A stretch of DNA of 64,000 nt from Streptomyces umbrinus (lineage in GTDB: Bacteria > Actinomycetota > Actinomycetes > Streptomycetales > Streptomycetaceae): contig NZ_JAUSZI010000002.1 in the NCBI RefSeq assembly GCF_030817415.1, positions 7,316,001-7,380,000 on the forward strand. The letters are read 5' to 3'. The notes under the pieces were generated by a model that did no database searches, had not been told where the DNA came from, and saw nothing but the letters and a program-made list of their open reading frames with translations. The translations under genes and the position numbers were made by a program. Positions 27,334-35,065 of this stretch are shown here, one piece after another; positions within the stretch are counted from its first letter, which is position 1, and every line of letters starts with the position of its first letter.

Positions 27334-28287
27334 ATGCACACAGTGGCCGTACTGGTACTGGACCAGGTCATCCCGTTCGACCTCTCCGCGCCGATCGACA
27401 CGTTCAACTGGGCCCGGCTGCCGGACGGCCGCGCGCCCTACCGGGTCAAGGTCTGCTCGGTGGCGGAGGAGGTCAGCGCGGGCCCGTTCTCCGTACGGGC
27501 GCCGTACGGTCTCGAGGCGCTGGCCGAGGCCGACACGATCGTCGTGCCGGGCACCGCCGACCCGACCGTGCCGCTGCCGCCGGGCGTCGCGGAGGCCCTG
27601 TGCGCGGCGGCCGCGAACGGGACGCGTATCGCGTCGATCTGCGTCGGCGCGTTCATCTTCGCCGCCACCGGTCTGCTGGACGGACAGCGGGCGACGACCC
27701 ACTGGATCGCGGCCGCGGACCTGGCGGCCATGTACCCGAAGGTGACGGTCGACCCGAACGTCCTCTACGTCGACAACGGCCAGTTCCTCACCTCGGCCGG
27801 CGCCGCCGCGGCGATGGACATGTGCCTGCACATGATCCGCCTGGACTACGGCTCGGCCGTCGCCGCGCACGCGGCCCGGATGTCCGTCATGCCGCTCGAA
27901 CGGGAGGGCGGGCAGGCCCAGTTCATCGTCCACGCCCAGCCCCCGGCACCGGCAGGCACGACGATGGAACCCCTGCTGAGCTGGCTGGAGGAGCACTCCG
28001 ACCGCGACCTGACCCTGGACGACATCGCGGCCCGGGCGGGCACGAGCGCCCGTACGCTCAACCGCCGGTTCCGCGAACAGACCGGCACCACGCCCCTGCA
28101 GTGGCTGCACCTGGCGCGGGTGCGCCGCGCCCAGCACCTCCTGGAGACCACGACCCACCCGGTCGAACGGATCGCGGTCCAGACGGGGTTCGGCTCACCG
28201 ACGGCCTTCCGCGACCGCTTCAAGCGCGTGGTGGGAACGAGCCCGCAGGCCTACCGGAGGGCGTTCCGGGGAGCGCCGGTGGGATAG
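27334..28287 (+). CDS. GlxA-family AraC-type regulator with DJ-1/PfpI domain
   Basis: A 317-residue regulator. Residues 1-165 form a DJ-1/PfpI (class I glutamine amidotransferase-like) sensor domain, with ASICVGAFIFAATGLLDG around the nucleophile-elbow cysteine near 109. Residues about 215-310 hold two AraC helix-turn-helix motifs (LTLDDIAARAGTSARTLNRR, then VERIAVQTGFGSPTAFRDRF). Targets unknown; members often control catabolic or redox genes. The ATG at 27334 was chosen because the VAVLVLDQVIPFDL strand begins there. Note the upstream frame to 27187 lacks domain similarity. Confidence 0.92.
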   Translation: MHTVAVLVLDQVIPFDLSAPIDTFNWARLPDGRAPYRVKVCSVAEEVSAGPFSVRAPYGLEALAEADTIVVPGTADPTVPLPPGVAEALCAAAANGTRIASICVGAFIFAATGLLDGQRATTHWIAAADLAAMYPKVTVDPNVLYVDNGQFLTSAGAAAAMDMCLHMIRLDYGSAVAAHAARMSVMPLEREGGQAQFIVHAQPPAPAGTTMEPLLSWLEEHSDRDLTLDDIAARAGTSARTLNRRFREQTGTTPLQWLHLARVRRAQHLLETTTHPVERIAVQTGFGSPTAFRDRFKRVVGTSPQAYRRAFRGAPVG

Positions 28288-28335
28288 AGGGCCCGGCCCT
28301 CCCCGGAGTCGGCCCGAAAACCGGGGACGGCCCCG

Positions 28336-28373
28336 AAAGGAGAAGGAACAAGAAGAAGGAACAAGAAGAAGGA
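28336..28373. repeat. Purine-rich 13-nt direct repeat
   Basis: AAGAAGGAACAAG-type unit repeated about 2.5 times, giving an almost pure purine tract on the plus strand between the convergent GlxA-type and small-membrane genes. Confidence 0.7.
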
Positions 28374-28378
28374 CGTCC

Positions 28379-28681
28379 TCAGCCGCGCCGGTCGGCCACC
28401 GCCCAGGACGCCAGCGCCACGGCCCCGGCCACACCGAACACCGCGGGCCAGGCACCCACCTTCTTGGCGAGCGGATGCGATCCGGCGAACCCGGCGACGT
28501 ACGCGACGGTCAGCGCACTCGCCACCCGCCCGCCGGCCTGCTGCCGCCACTGCTGCGCAGCAGTGGCCCCGGCGGCGGCGAGTACGACCCCGCCGAGCTG
28601 CCGCTTCCCGGTCCAGCGGGCGACCCCGTACCCGCCGATGAGCCCACTCGCGGCCACCGCCGCGGCCGGTACCTTCGCCAT
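28379..28681 (-). CDS. Small Ala/Gly-rich membrane protein
   Basis: A 100-residue protein with three weak hydrophobic helices (about 5-22, 30-45 and 75-95). Start ATG 28681 fits the AGGAGG five bases upstream; a GTG three bases earlier is too close to the ribosome site. No known domain; function unknown. Confidence 0.65.
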   Translation of the reverse strand: MAKVPAAAVAASGLIGGYGVARWTGKRQLGGVVLAAAGATAAQQWRQQAGGRVASALTVAYVAGFAGSHPLAKKVGAWPAVFGVAGAVALASWAVADRRG

Positions 28682-28755
28682 CACTGCCTCCTGGTGCTGC
28701 GTCCGTACGGGATTCCATACGGGATTCCGTACGGTCGATCGAGGCTAACCCGCCC

Positions 28756-29568
28756 CTACCGGACCCCCGGCACCACCTCTCCCGAGATCGGCAGCCCCAG
28801 CCCCGCCACGGCCCGGGAGACCAGCCGGGCCATCTCGACCGCGCCCCGCTCCTGGAAGTGGGTGTTGTCCTGGACCCCGTTCGGGAAGTTCGGGTACTGC
28901 CCCGCGGCCAGCCACAGGAAGATCGCCTTGGACCCCTCGATCCCGACCCCGTCGAGGTAGACGCGGCTGGCAGCCGAGAGATCGACCAGCGGGGCGCCCT
29001 CCTCCCGCGCTACCGCCTTCGCGGCATCCACGTACGCCGGGAAGGAGACGTTGAACTTCCCCGTCGACGCGTTGTAGGAGCGCCGCGACACCGGCGTCAC
29101 GACGACCGGGGTCGCGCCCCGGGCCCGCGTCGCCCGGATGTAGTCGTTGCGCAGGTACTCCTTGTAGTCGGCGGGCGAGGTGTACCGCTCCGGATTGCTC
29201 ACGGTCGCGTCGTTGTGCCCGAACTGCACGAACAGGTAGTCACCGGCCCTGATCACCTGATGGATCGCGGCCAGCCGCCCCTGCTCGATGAAGGACCGCG
29301 AACTCCGCCCGCCGATCGCATGGTTGGCGACGGTGATGTTCGAGGTCAGGAACGAGGACAGCTTCTGCCCCCAGCCGGCCTGGGGGTAGTAACGGGAGTT
29401 GTACGTCTGGGCGGTGGAGTCACTGGCGATGTACACGGTGCCGGTCGCCGCCGCGGCGGCAACGGCGGTCCCGGGCAGCCCCAGCACCCCGAGCGCCCCA
29501 CCCCCGACCGCACCCGCGGCACCGACAAGAAACCGTCTACGACTGCTCACACTGACATTGCGGCTCAT
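28756..29568 (-). CDS. Secreted SGNH hydrolase, rhamnogalacturonan-acetylesterase type
   Basis: A 270-residue protein with a twin-arginine-type signal (SRRRFLVGAAGAVGGGALGV) and an SGNH domain: IASDSTAQTY (block I), NHAIGGRSSRSF (block II), FVQFGHND (block III) and DNTHFQERGA (block V). This pattern is that of pectin/rhamnogalacturonan acetylesterases, which deacetylate plant polysaccharide outside the cell. ATG 29568 begins the Tat signal; the upstream open frame to 29742 is non-coding in character. Confidence 0.92.
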   Translation of the reverse strand: MSRNVSVSSRRRFLVGAAGAVGGGALGVLGLPGTAVAAAAATGTVYIASDSTAQTYNSRYYPQAGWGQKLSSFLTSNITVANHAIGGRSSRSFIEQGRLAAIHQVIRAGDYLFVQFGHNDATVSNPERYTSPADYKEYLRNDYIRATRARGATPVVVTPVSRRSYNASTGKFNVSFPAYVDAAKAVAREEGAPLVDLSAASRVYLDGVGIEGSKAIFLWLAAGQYPNFPNGVQDNTHFQERGAVEMARLVSRAVAGLGLPISGEVVPGVR

Positions 29569-29701
29569 CCGACCATCCCTGCGCAGGAGTTGAGGAACTG
29601 TCAGAGGGAGGTGGCAGCCGGGAGTGGAAAGGTTGCCGGGGTGCCGTGCAGCACCGTCAGCCTGAGAAACTCCAGCCCAACGACAAGGAGCGACAATCCA
29701 G

Positions 29702-30577
29702 TTGGACACCCACACAGGCAACGCCACCACCCCTGACGGCACTCGCCTCGCCTACCGGGACCACCACGCCCCCGAGCCCGGCGCGGAGCCCGCCCCCGGC
29801 TCCCAACGCCCCCCGCTGGTACTCCTGCACGGCCTGGCGGGTCACATGGGGGAGTGGGACGACTTGCTCCCGCTCCTCCTGGCGGGCGGCCACCGCGTGA
29901 TCACGTACGACGCCAGAGGCCATGGCGCGAGCACGCGTTGCCCGCCGGACATGACGCGGGCGTCGGCGGTACGAGACGTGACCACCCTGATCGAGGAACT
30001 GTCCCTCCCCACCCCGGTGACCCTCCTCGGCCAGTCCCTGGGCGGCCACACGGCGTTCCTCACCGCGGCGGCCCACCCGCACCTGGTCGACTCCCTGATC
30101 CTGATCGAGGCGGGCCCGGCCGGCCCGAGCCCGGACCTCCCCACCGAGATCGCCGCCTGGCTGGACAGCTGGCCCACGCCGTTCACGTCCTTCTCCTCCG
30201 CCGCCGCCTTCCTCGGCCACGAGGCCTGGGCGAGGGGCCTGGAGGAACGGGAGGACGGCCACCACCCCCGTTGGGACCGCGACACGATGCTCGCCGCCGT
30301 CGCCGAACTGTCCACCCGCGCGTACTGGCCCGAGTGGGACCGAGTCGCCTGCCCCACCCTCGTCGTACGTGGAGCGAAGGGCACGATGCGGGAGGCGGAG
30401 ATGACGCGGATGGAGAGGAGGGCACAGATACGGACCGGCCACCCGCCCCAGGACCGAACCCAGTCCCAGTCCCGGACCGAGGTCATCGAGGACGCGGGCC
30501 ACGACGTACACCTGGACCAGCCGCGCCGCCTGCACGCGGCGGTACGGACGTTCCTCGCGGCGAGGAACACCACATGA
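29702..30577 (+). CDS. Alpha/beta-fold hydrolase (TTG start)
   Basis: A 291-residue hydrolase. LLHGLAGHMGEWDDL contains the HG oxyanion turn near residue 43, LLGQSLGGH near 105 holds the nucleophile Ser, and DAGHDVHLDQP near 268 holds the catalytic His. Start TTG 29702 was chosen because AAGGAG lies about 12 bases upstream and MDTHTGNATTPDGTRLAYRD resembles the family opening. Substrate unknown. Confidence 0.88.
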   Translation: MDTHTGNATTPDGTRLAYRDHHAPEPGAEPAPGSQRPPLVLLHGLAGHMGEWDDLLPLLLAGGHRVITYDARGHGASTRCPPDMTRASAVRDVTTLIEELSLPTPVTLLGQSLGGHTAFLTAAAHPHLVDSLILIEAGPAGPSPDLPTEIAAWLDSWPTPFTSFSSAAAFLGHEAWARGLEEREDGHHPRWDRDTMLAAVAELSTRAYWPEWDRVACPTLVVRGAKGTMREAEMTRMERRAQIRTGHPPQDRTQSQSRTEVIEDAGHDVHLDQPRRLHAAVRTFLAARNTT

Positions 30578-30604
30578 ACGGGCCCCTGTCCCCACGGGCC
30601 GGGC

Positions 30605-31333
30605 CTACTGCCGCGCGTCCGCCAGCCAAGTCCGCCAGACGTGGCGGCTGTTGGGCACCTCGGGCCGATCCAGAATCCACAGTACGTACCCGGCGTGCAA
30701 CTGGGCCCAGGGGTTCTCCGAACGCCGGGCGCCCTCCAGCCGTACGCGCAGCGGGTCGCCGTCGACGACCCGGGCGATGCGCACGTACTCACGGTCCTTG
30801 CAGCGGTAGGCACGCCGTACGACGATCTCCACCAGGTCGATCAGCTTGGTCCGGGCGACCGGGTCCTGCCCGACGGCGTCGGTGGCGAGATCCCGGATGA
30901 GCCCTTCCTTCGTCCCCCACGCCTTGGCATGCCGGGTCCACTCCTCCGGATACCGGGCCTCCCATTCGAGGAAGAGCAGCGCGTAGGGCAGCCCGGGCCA
31001 TTCGGAGAGATCCTCACCGGGCCCTCTGTCCCACATGCCGCTGGGCAGCGAATGGCTCCGGGCCCACAGGTACTCCTCGTTGGCCGATCGCAGGGCCGGA
31101 TCCTCGTACGGATACATCACCCCCTGCCCCTGCAGCGTCCGCAACGTCTCGTTGAACCGATGCTGAGCCTCCTCGGTCCTCCTCCGCGCGGAGGCCAAGT
31201 GGTCGAGCGCCGCGGCCCGTTCGGCCGGGTCGTTCGCGATCAGTCCGTACGCCCATGCCAGCCGCTTGTCCCACGCCCGGGCGTCGTCCATGTCCGCCCC
31301 GTGCCCTTTCCCATGCCCCATGGGACAGATCAT
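30605..31333 (-). CDS. Conserved hypothetical protein
   Basis: A 242-residue soluble protein, rich in Trp and Arg, with no membrane span and no motif I recognise. Conserved-looking segments are AWDKRLAWAYGLIANDPAER and SENPWAQLHAGYVLWILDRP. Starts at ATG 31333 or ATG 31321 (MGHGKGHGADMDD) are both possible. Convergent with the hydrolase gene 27 bp away. Confidence 0.65.
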   Translation of the reverse strand: MICPMGHGKGHGADMDDARAWDKRLAWAYGLIANDPAERAAALDHLASARRRTEEAQHRFNETLRTLQGQGVMYPYEDPALRSANEEYLWARSHSLPSGMWDRGPGEDLSEWPGLPYALLFLEWEARYPEEWTRHAKAWGTKEGLIRDLATDAVGQDPVARTKLIDLVEIVVRRAYRCKDREYVRIARVVDGDPLRVRLEGARRSENPWAQLHAGYVLWILDRPEVPNSRHVWRTWLADARQ

Positions 31334-31406
31334 CCCTGAGCGTGCCGCGCCCCGCTCCTCCGGGCACCGGTACCGGGAGGGGCGGGGCGCGAACAGGGGC
31401 TTCGGA

Positions 31407-31855
31407 TCAGCCGGCGCAGAGCGTCACATCGACGGTGTCGCCGTTGGCGACGGTCTTCGGGCTGTGGGGGTCGACCTGGATGACCGTGCCCGGCTTGCCG
31501 TACTTGCCGCAGTCCACCTTGCTGACCTTGCCCAGCTTGGTCTGGGTCTTCGCGATCTACCCCTTGGCGTCGTCCAGGCCGGCGCCGCGGTGATGGCGGC
31601 CGCGGGAGCGGACTCCGGCGAGTCCGAACCGCCGGTGATGGAGGCGAGGGCGGTACCGCCGCCGGCCACGATGAGGGCGGCCGAGATACCGGCAATGGCC
31701 GTGGCCCGCTTCCGACGGGACCTGCGCGTGATGCTGGGAGCGTCGAAGGTGGGCGCGTCGGCGGAGTTCGCGAAGTTGTTCATGGCGTTCACCAGTTCCT
31801 CTTCGAAGGGTGTGGGGTGTCCGCAGCCGAAGGGCCGCGAATCGTTCGAGGTCAT
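31407..31855 (-). pseudogene. Broken gene for a membrane-anchored PASTA-domain protein
   Basis: The N-terminal frame from ATG 31855 encodes a basic stop-transfer region and a membrane span (RATAIAGISAALIVAGGGTA). The C-terminal PASTA domain (KTQTKLGKVSKVDCGKYGKP then GTVIQVDPHSPKTVANGDTV) lies in another frame and ends at the TGA at 31407. Two lesions are visible: a frame change near 31575 that also appears to remove the VPDV-type start of the PASTA domain, and a TAG at 31557 within the PASTA frame. The upstream sigma-factor partner is also broken, so the pair is dead. Confidence 0.85.
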
Positions 31856-32351
31856 CGGGTTCCCTCCTCGGGCTGCCGTGATGAAGGGCCGGAGAGCGCG
31901 GGAAACTGGCTTCTGAGCTTTTCCATGCCGTGAGCGAGCAGCACCACGACGTCCGCATCCGCATCGGCAGACTCTGCAGAGCGCGGACCAACTGGTCCCT
32001 GCTGTCCATACGCCCGTACTCGTCGCCCGGAGCCGCCATGTCGCCGGTGTCCTGGTGCGGAACCGTGCGACGGAACCTCCGCCAACGGTCGTTGGCCAGG
32101 TTCACCATGATCCGCCGGACGTACGCGTCCGGGGCATCCTTGGCGACGATCGTCCGCCACTTGCGGCAGACCCGCTCCAGGGTCTCCTGGACCAGGTCCT
32201 CCGCCGTCTCGCGGTTCCCGGTCAGAACGAGGGCGCCGCGGAACAACGGAGCCGACCGGGCGGCGACGAACTGCTGAAAGTCCATCTCCGCCGTCTCGGC
32301 CTCGGCCTCACCACGACCGGCACTCAGCTTCCACTCGGTTGCCAGATCCAC
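31852..32351 (-). pseudogene. ECF sigma factor (SigE-family) gene with region 4 deleted
   Basis: The frame starting at GTG 32351 encodes a clear sigma region 2 (FVAARSAPLFRGALVLTGNR, then ETAEDLVQETLERVCRKW). After LVRALQSLPMRMRT, where region 4 should begin, the reading frame changes and the text jumps to the protein's extreme C-terminus (LRSQFPALSGPSSRQPEEGTR) in another frame, ending at the TGA at 31852. About 35-40 residues, the entire DNA-binding region 4, are missing. The TGA overlaps the ATG of the PASTA gene (ATGA), showing the original coupling. Confidence 0.87.
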
Positions 32352-32503
32352 ACGCTCCTCCCTTCCTGTCACCCCCTCGACGCCGAAGCCGTGTTTTCTG
32401 CTGCACGACGATGATGAGACCTGGATCACAGGCCGCCCGAAAGGCCGGAGACCACGCCTACGCCCACACCCACACGCACGCCCCGTGACAGGAGACGCCC
32501 CGC

Positions 32504-33175
32504 ATGACTGATCCGGAACCGAGAGCAGCCCGCAGCAGCCGAGGGACAACCGGAGCCTGGCCCCTGATCCGCGCCGAGCGAACGGCACTGGCGACCGATC
32601 TCGCGGCCCTGACCGACGAACAGTGGAGAACGCCCTCGCTGTGCACCGAGCTGACGGTGCGCGAGGTGCTGGCCCACCTCACCGCGGGAGCGAGCCTCAA
32701 CTCCGTACGCTGGCTGGCGGGTGTGATCCGCTGCCGGTTCGACTTCGACAAACAGGTGGCCATGAGGCTGGCCGAACAACTGGGCGCCACCCCGGCGGAG
32801 ACACTGGAGAGATTCCGACGAGTGGTCCCAAGCACAACCAAGCCCCCTCTCCCGGCCCTGGCCATGCTGGGCGAGACGATCGTGCATGGAGAGGACATCC
32901 GACGCCCGCTGGGCATCGTCCGCGACCACCCGATCGAGACGGTCACGCGGGTGGCCGAGTACTACCGGGGCTCGGACCTGGTGGTCCTGGCCAAGGGACG
33001 CATCGACGGCCTGAGACTCACCGCGACGGACGGCCCCTTCACGACCGGCACAGGACCGCTGGTCTCCGGTACGACCCTGGCCCTGGTGATGGCGATGACG
33101 GGACGTGCGGCGTACTGCGACGACCTGGAGGGCGACGGAGTGGAGCCACTCCGGGACCGCTGCGGGACAGCGTGA
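32504..33175 (+). CDS. Mycothiol-dependent maleylpyruvate isomerase-family protein
   Basis: A 223-residue DinB-like four-helix protein of the actinobacterial TIGR03083 family. LCTELTVREVLAHLTAGASL near residue 50 carries the metal-ligand helix and GETIVHGEDIRRPLG near 122 the His-x3-Asp-type ligands. Members are mycothiol-dependent isomerases or transferases, though most are uncharacterised. The ATG at 32504 follows GGAGACG. Confidence 0.85.
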   Translation: MTDPEPRAARSSRGTTGAWPLIRAERTALATDLAALTDEQWRTPSLCTELTVREVLAHLTAGASLNSVRWLAGVIRCRFDFDKQVAMRLAEQLGATPAETLERFRRVVPSTTKPPLPALAMLGETIVHGEDIRRPLGIVRDHPIETVTRVAEYYRGSDLVVLAKGRIDGLRLTATDGPFTTGTGPLVSGTTLALVMAMTGRAAYCDDLEGDGVEPLRDRCGTA

Positions 33176-33310
33176 CACGAGGGAGCCAGGGAGCTTCAGT
33201 CACGAGTACGCCGTGCAATCGCGGCTGAGCAGGCGCACTCTGGAGGAAGGTGGAAGCAGCGGAAGACAGCTGGAGGGCAGCTGGAAACAGCGGCTCCGGA
33301 GGTGATCGTG

Positions 33311-33586
33311 ATGACGATGAAGACCGCTGTCGGATGGCACATAGAGCTGGAATTCCACGAGGACGACAACCGCACCCGCGCAGCCGCCCTCGTACGCCTC
33401 CCCGACGGAAGCGAGGTACGGGCCCACGGCTACGCGAGCCGCCACCCCTCCGACTCCAACCAGCCGAGGGTGGGCGAGGAAGTGGCCGGCGCCAGGGCCC
33501 TCAACGAACTGGCGATGAAACTCCTGACCAAGGCCCACGACGAAATAGACGAGGCCTCGGGCCGCACGTCATACCCGCTGACCTGA
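33311..33586 (+). CDS. DUF1876 protein
   Basis: A 91-residue protein of the dsRBD-like DUF1876 family: WHIELEFHEDDNRTRAAALV, LPDGSEVRAHGYASRHPSD and a helical C-terminus (ARALNELAMKLLTKAHDEID). Start ATG 33311 fits GGAGG at 33298-33302; the upstream GTG codons lie too close. Role unknown. Its stop codon lies in a CTGAC repeat. Confidence 0.82.
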   Translation: MTMKTAVGWHIELEFHEDDNRTRAAALVRLPDGSEVRAHGYASRHPSDSNQPRVGEEVAGARALNELAMKLLTKAHDEIDEASGRTSYPLT

Positions 33587-33603
33587 CCTGACCTGACCTG
33601 ACC
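33579..33603. repeat. CTGAC pentanucleotide tandem repeat
   Basis: Five consecutive CTGAC units that include the stop codon of the DUF1876 gene. Confidence 0.85.
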
Positions 33604-33638
33604 GGCAGGACAACGGGCAGGCCGCCTCCCCCGCTCGC

Positions 33639-33790
33639 TCACTCCCGATGGACGCGGGGCGGGGTGTTGATATACGTATGCCCGGTCGGAGCGGTCCAGA
33701 CGGCGGCCCCGGTACGGGCATCTCTGCCGACGCTCCACCCCGGATGATGCGTCACCCCCTTCCGGCCCCAAGGCCATGCCAACTCACCTG
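33639..33790 (-). pseudogene. C-terminal fragment of a DUF222/HNH (13E12-like) protein
   Basis: GRKGVTHHPGWSVGRDARTG, then AAVWTAPTGHTYINTPPR to a stop at 33639, resembles the tail that follows the HNH histidines in DUF222/13E12-repeat nucleases (PGW-x-TPTGHxY-x-TPP). No HNH core or N-terminus remains. This is the leftmost recognisable scrap of the accessory island. Confidence 0.45.
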
Positions 33791-34004
33791 GCCCACCAGG
33801 CGAGTTGATTCCCTCAATACCCCTCACCGAGCGCAACGGGGCCATGTCGGATGCGTAACCGAAGGGTGAAAGAAGGCACGCGAGGCAGGAAACTCCGGAG
33901 GCGCGCACGCAGGTACCGAACTCCCCACCTCCATCCGAAGGCCGCTAAGCCACCCGGCGTGCAGGCGAGACGCAACCGCGCCCGAAGTCCGCTATCAGAG
34001 CCGC

Positions 34005-34283
34005 CTACGCTGTGTCCTCCGCGAGTTCGCCCACCCATGCCTGCGCGGCCGGGAGGTCGGGCGCGGTGCCGACAGGGACGTAGCTGAAACCGTCCCACTC
34101 CTCCAGGGCTCGCGCTTCGTCGGACCGCAGGTGACTACCGCCGCCGTGCAGCGGTCGGTGGCGCCGGTAGACGTCCATGGGCGCACGCCGCCACTTCTCG
34201 AACGCGGCGAGCGGGTCATCGGCGTCGATGTGAGGCTCGGCGCGCGACGGCTGGTTCGGGCCGGGTCGGCTGTGCTTGCCCAT
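34005..34283 (-). CDS. DUF6087-like small protein
   Basis: A 92-residue basic protein: PHIDADDPLAAFEKWRRAPM, VYRRHRPLHGGGSHLRSDEA and LEEWDGFSYVPVGTAPDL are typical of the streptomycete DUF6087 family, often found beside XRE-type regulators. Function unknown. The 215 bp before it (33791-34004) show no gene. Confidence 0.7.
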   Translation of the reverse strand: MGKHSRPGPNQPSRAEPHIDADDPLAAFEKWRRAPMDVYRRHRPLHGGGSHLRSDEARALEEWDGFSYVPVGTAPDLPAAQAWVGELAEDTA

Positions 34284-34295
34284 GCCTCGATGCTC

Positions 34296-34470
34296 TCAGG
34301 CCGCGATCGTGGTCGGACGAGAGACGGCGAGGTCCTTCGCCCTCGTACGTACCTCGTCCACTGCAGTGGTCCGGTACGGCCGTGCCGTATCCAACAGAGT
34401 GTCCAGGCGGGAGGCGACGAGCGTGGAGTCGACGCGTACCGCCTGGTCAAGGGCACCCTGAGCCACCTCG
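34296..34470 (-). pseudogene. C-terminal fragment, possibly of a TPR-type regulator
   Basis: One frame reads AEVAQGALDQAVRVDSTLVA, then SRLDTLLDTARPYRTTAVDE and VRTRAKDLAVSRPTTIAA to a stop. It resembles the helical tail of streptomycete XRE regulators with TPR-like C-termini, but has no start or DNA-binding part. Confidence 0.4.
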
Positions 34471-34475
34471 GCACA

Positions 34476-34714
34476 TCATTCTGCGTCCTCCTCCTCGAAC
34501 AGTGCGGCGGCCAGCCCGATGCAGTCCAGAGCAGCTATGAACCTGGCCCATGCCTCGGCCGATATCGCGACGTGAGGTCCCTTTGGCCGATTGGAATCCT
34601 GTATCAGCGCACCGGCCGGTACGAAGGCGGCATCTACGCACTCGGTGCCGCTGCCGCCGCTGTACGACCACTTGAACCAGGCGAGGTCAGACAGGATTTG
34701 GGGGCGACGTACAT
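34476..34714 (-). pseudogene. Frameshifted DUF397 gene (left copy)
   Basis: From LAWFKWSYSGGSGTECVDAA to EAWARFIAALDCIG this is a DUF397 protein closely related to the intact copy at 46075-46281. The ATG equivalent to that copy's start (34714) is out of frame with the DUF397 body by one base, indicating an indel near 34695-34705. No other good start exists in the correct frame. Confidence 0.8.
34561..34690. repeat. Left copy of 130-bp direct repeat flanking the Druantia-like segment
   Basis: Aligns without gaps to 46127-46256; my hand alignment counts about 24 differences in 130 positions (about 82% identity). Both copies are DUF397 coding sequence on the minus strand. Confidence 0.8.
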
Positions 34715-34715
34715 T

Positions 34716-34855
34716 CGTAGCTCCTTGCGGATGTGGTGGACCGGGGAAGAGGAAGGCTCCATGTCTACCGCTTGTGCGCGGAAGCATTCGAAGGCAAGGC
34801 CGTCGAATTGCGAATCCGGCTCGTACACCTGTCGCGGAGCCGCTACGCTATGTGA
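34716..34855 (-). pseudogene. C-terminal fragment of an XRE/DUF5753 regulator (left copy)
   Basis: LAFECFRAQAVDMEPSSSPV then HHIRKEL matches the end of the intact regulator at 46282 (LAFEYLRAQALDMEASSSLI HRVRKEL). The N-terminal 240 residues are gone. The stop codon TGA of the intact copy reads CGA here, so the frame runs into the DUF397 start. Confidence 0.8.
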
Positions 34856-34867
34856 TGGCATATTCAA

Positions 34868-35065
34868 ATACCTGCTTCGCCGGTGGCAGTCGGAGCCGCG
34901 TGTTGGGGCTGTATACGCCCCGAATACGTTTCTCCCGTTGTCCTGCTTCGTGGACAGGCATGGCTATGCGGTCGCCTCTGGCGGCTACGGGGTGGGAGGG
35001 CGCCTGCCGAGCGTGGGCTCCCCGCCGCAGGTGGGCTGCGGTGACGGACGAGGGCTGGAAGTGCG
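34868..35065 (+). promoter_or_regulatory. Leader of the Druantia-like operon, no gene
   Basis: A 198-bp stretch between the regulator fragment and the operon's first ATG. It has a visibly lower GC content near 34850-34950 and must hold the operon promoter, but I cannot point to a convincing -35/-10 pair. Confidence 0.4.

Noticed and set aside
33791..34098. Open frames in both strands near 33.8-34.1 kb
   Set aside because: Arg/Leu-rich shadows with no ribosome site or domain.
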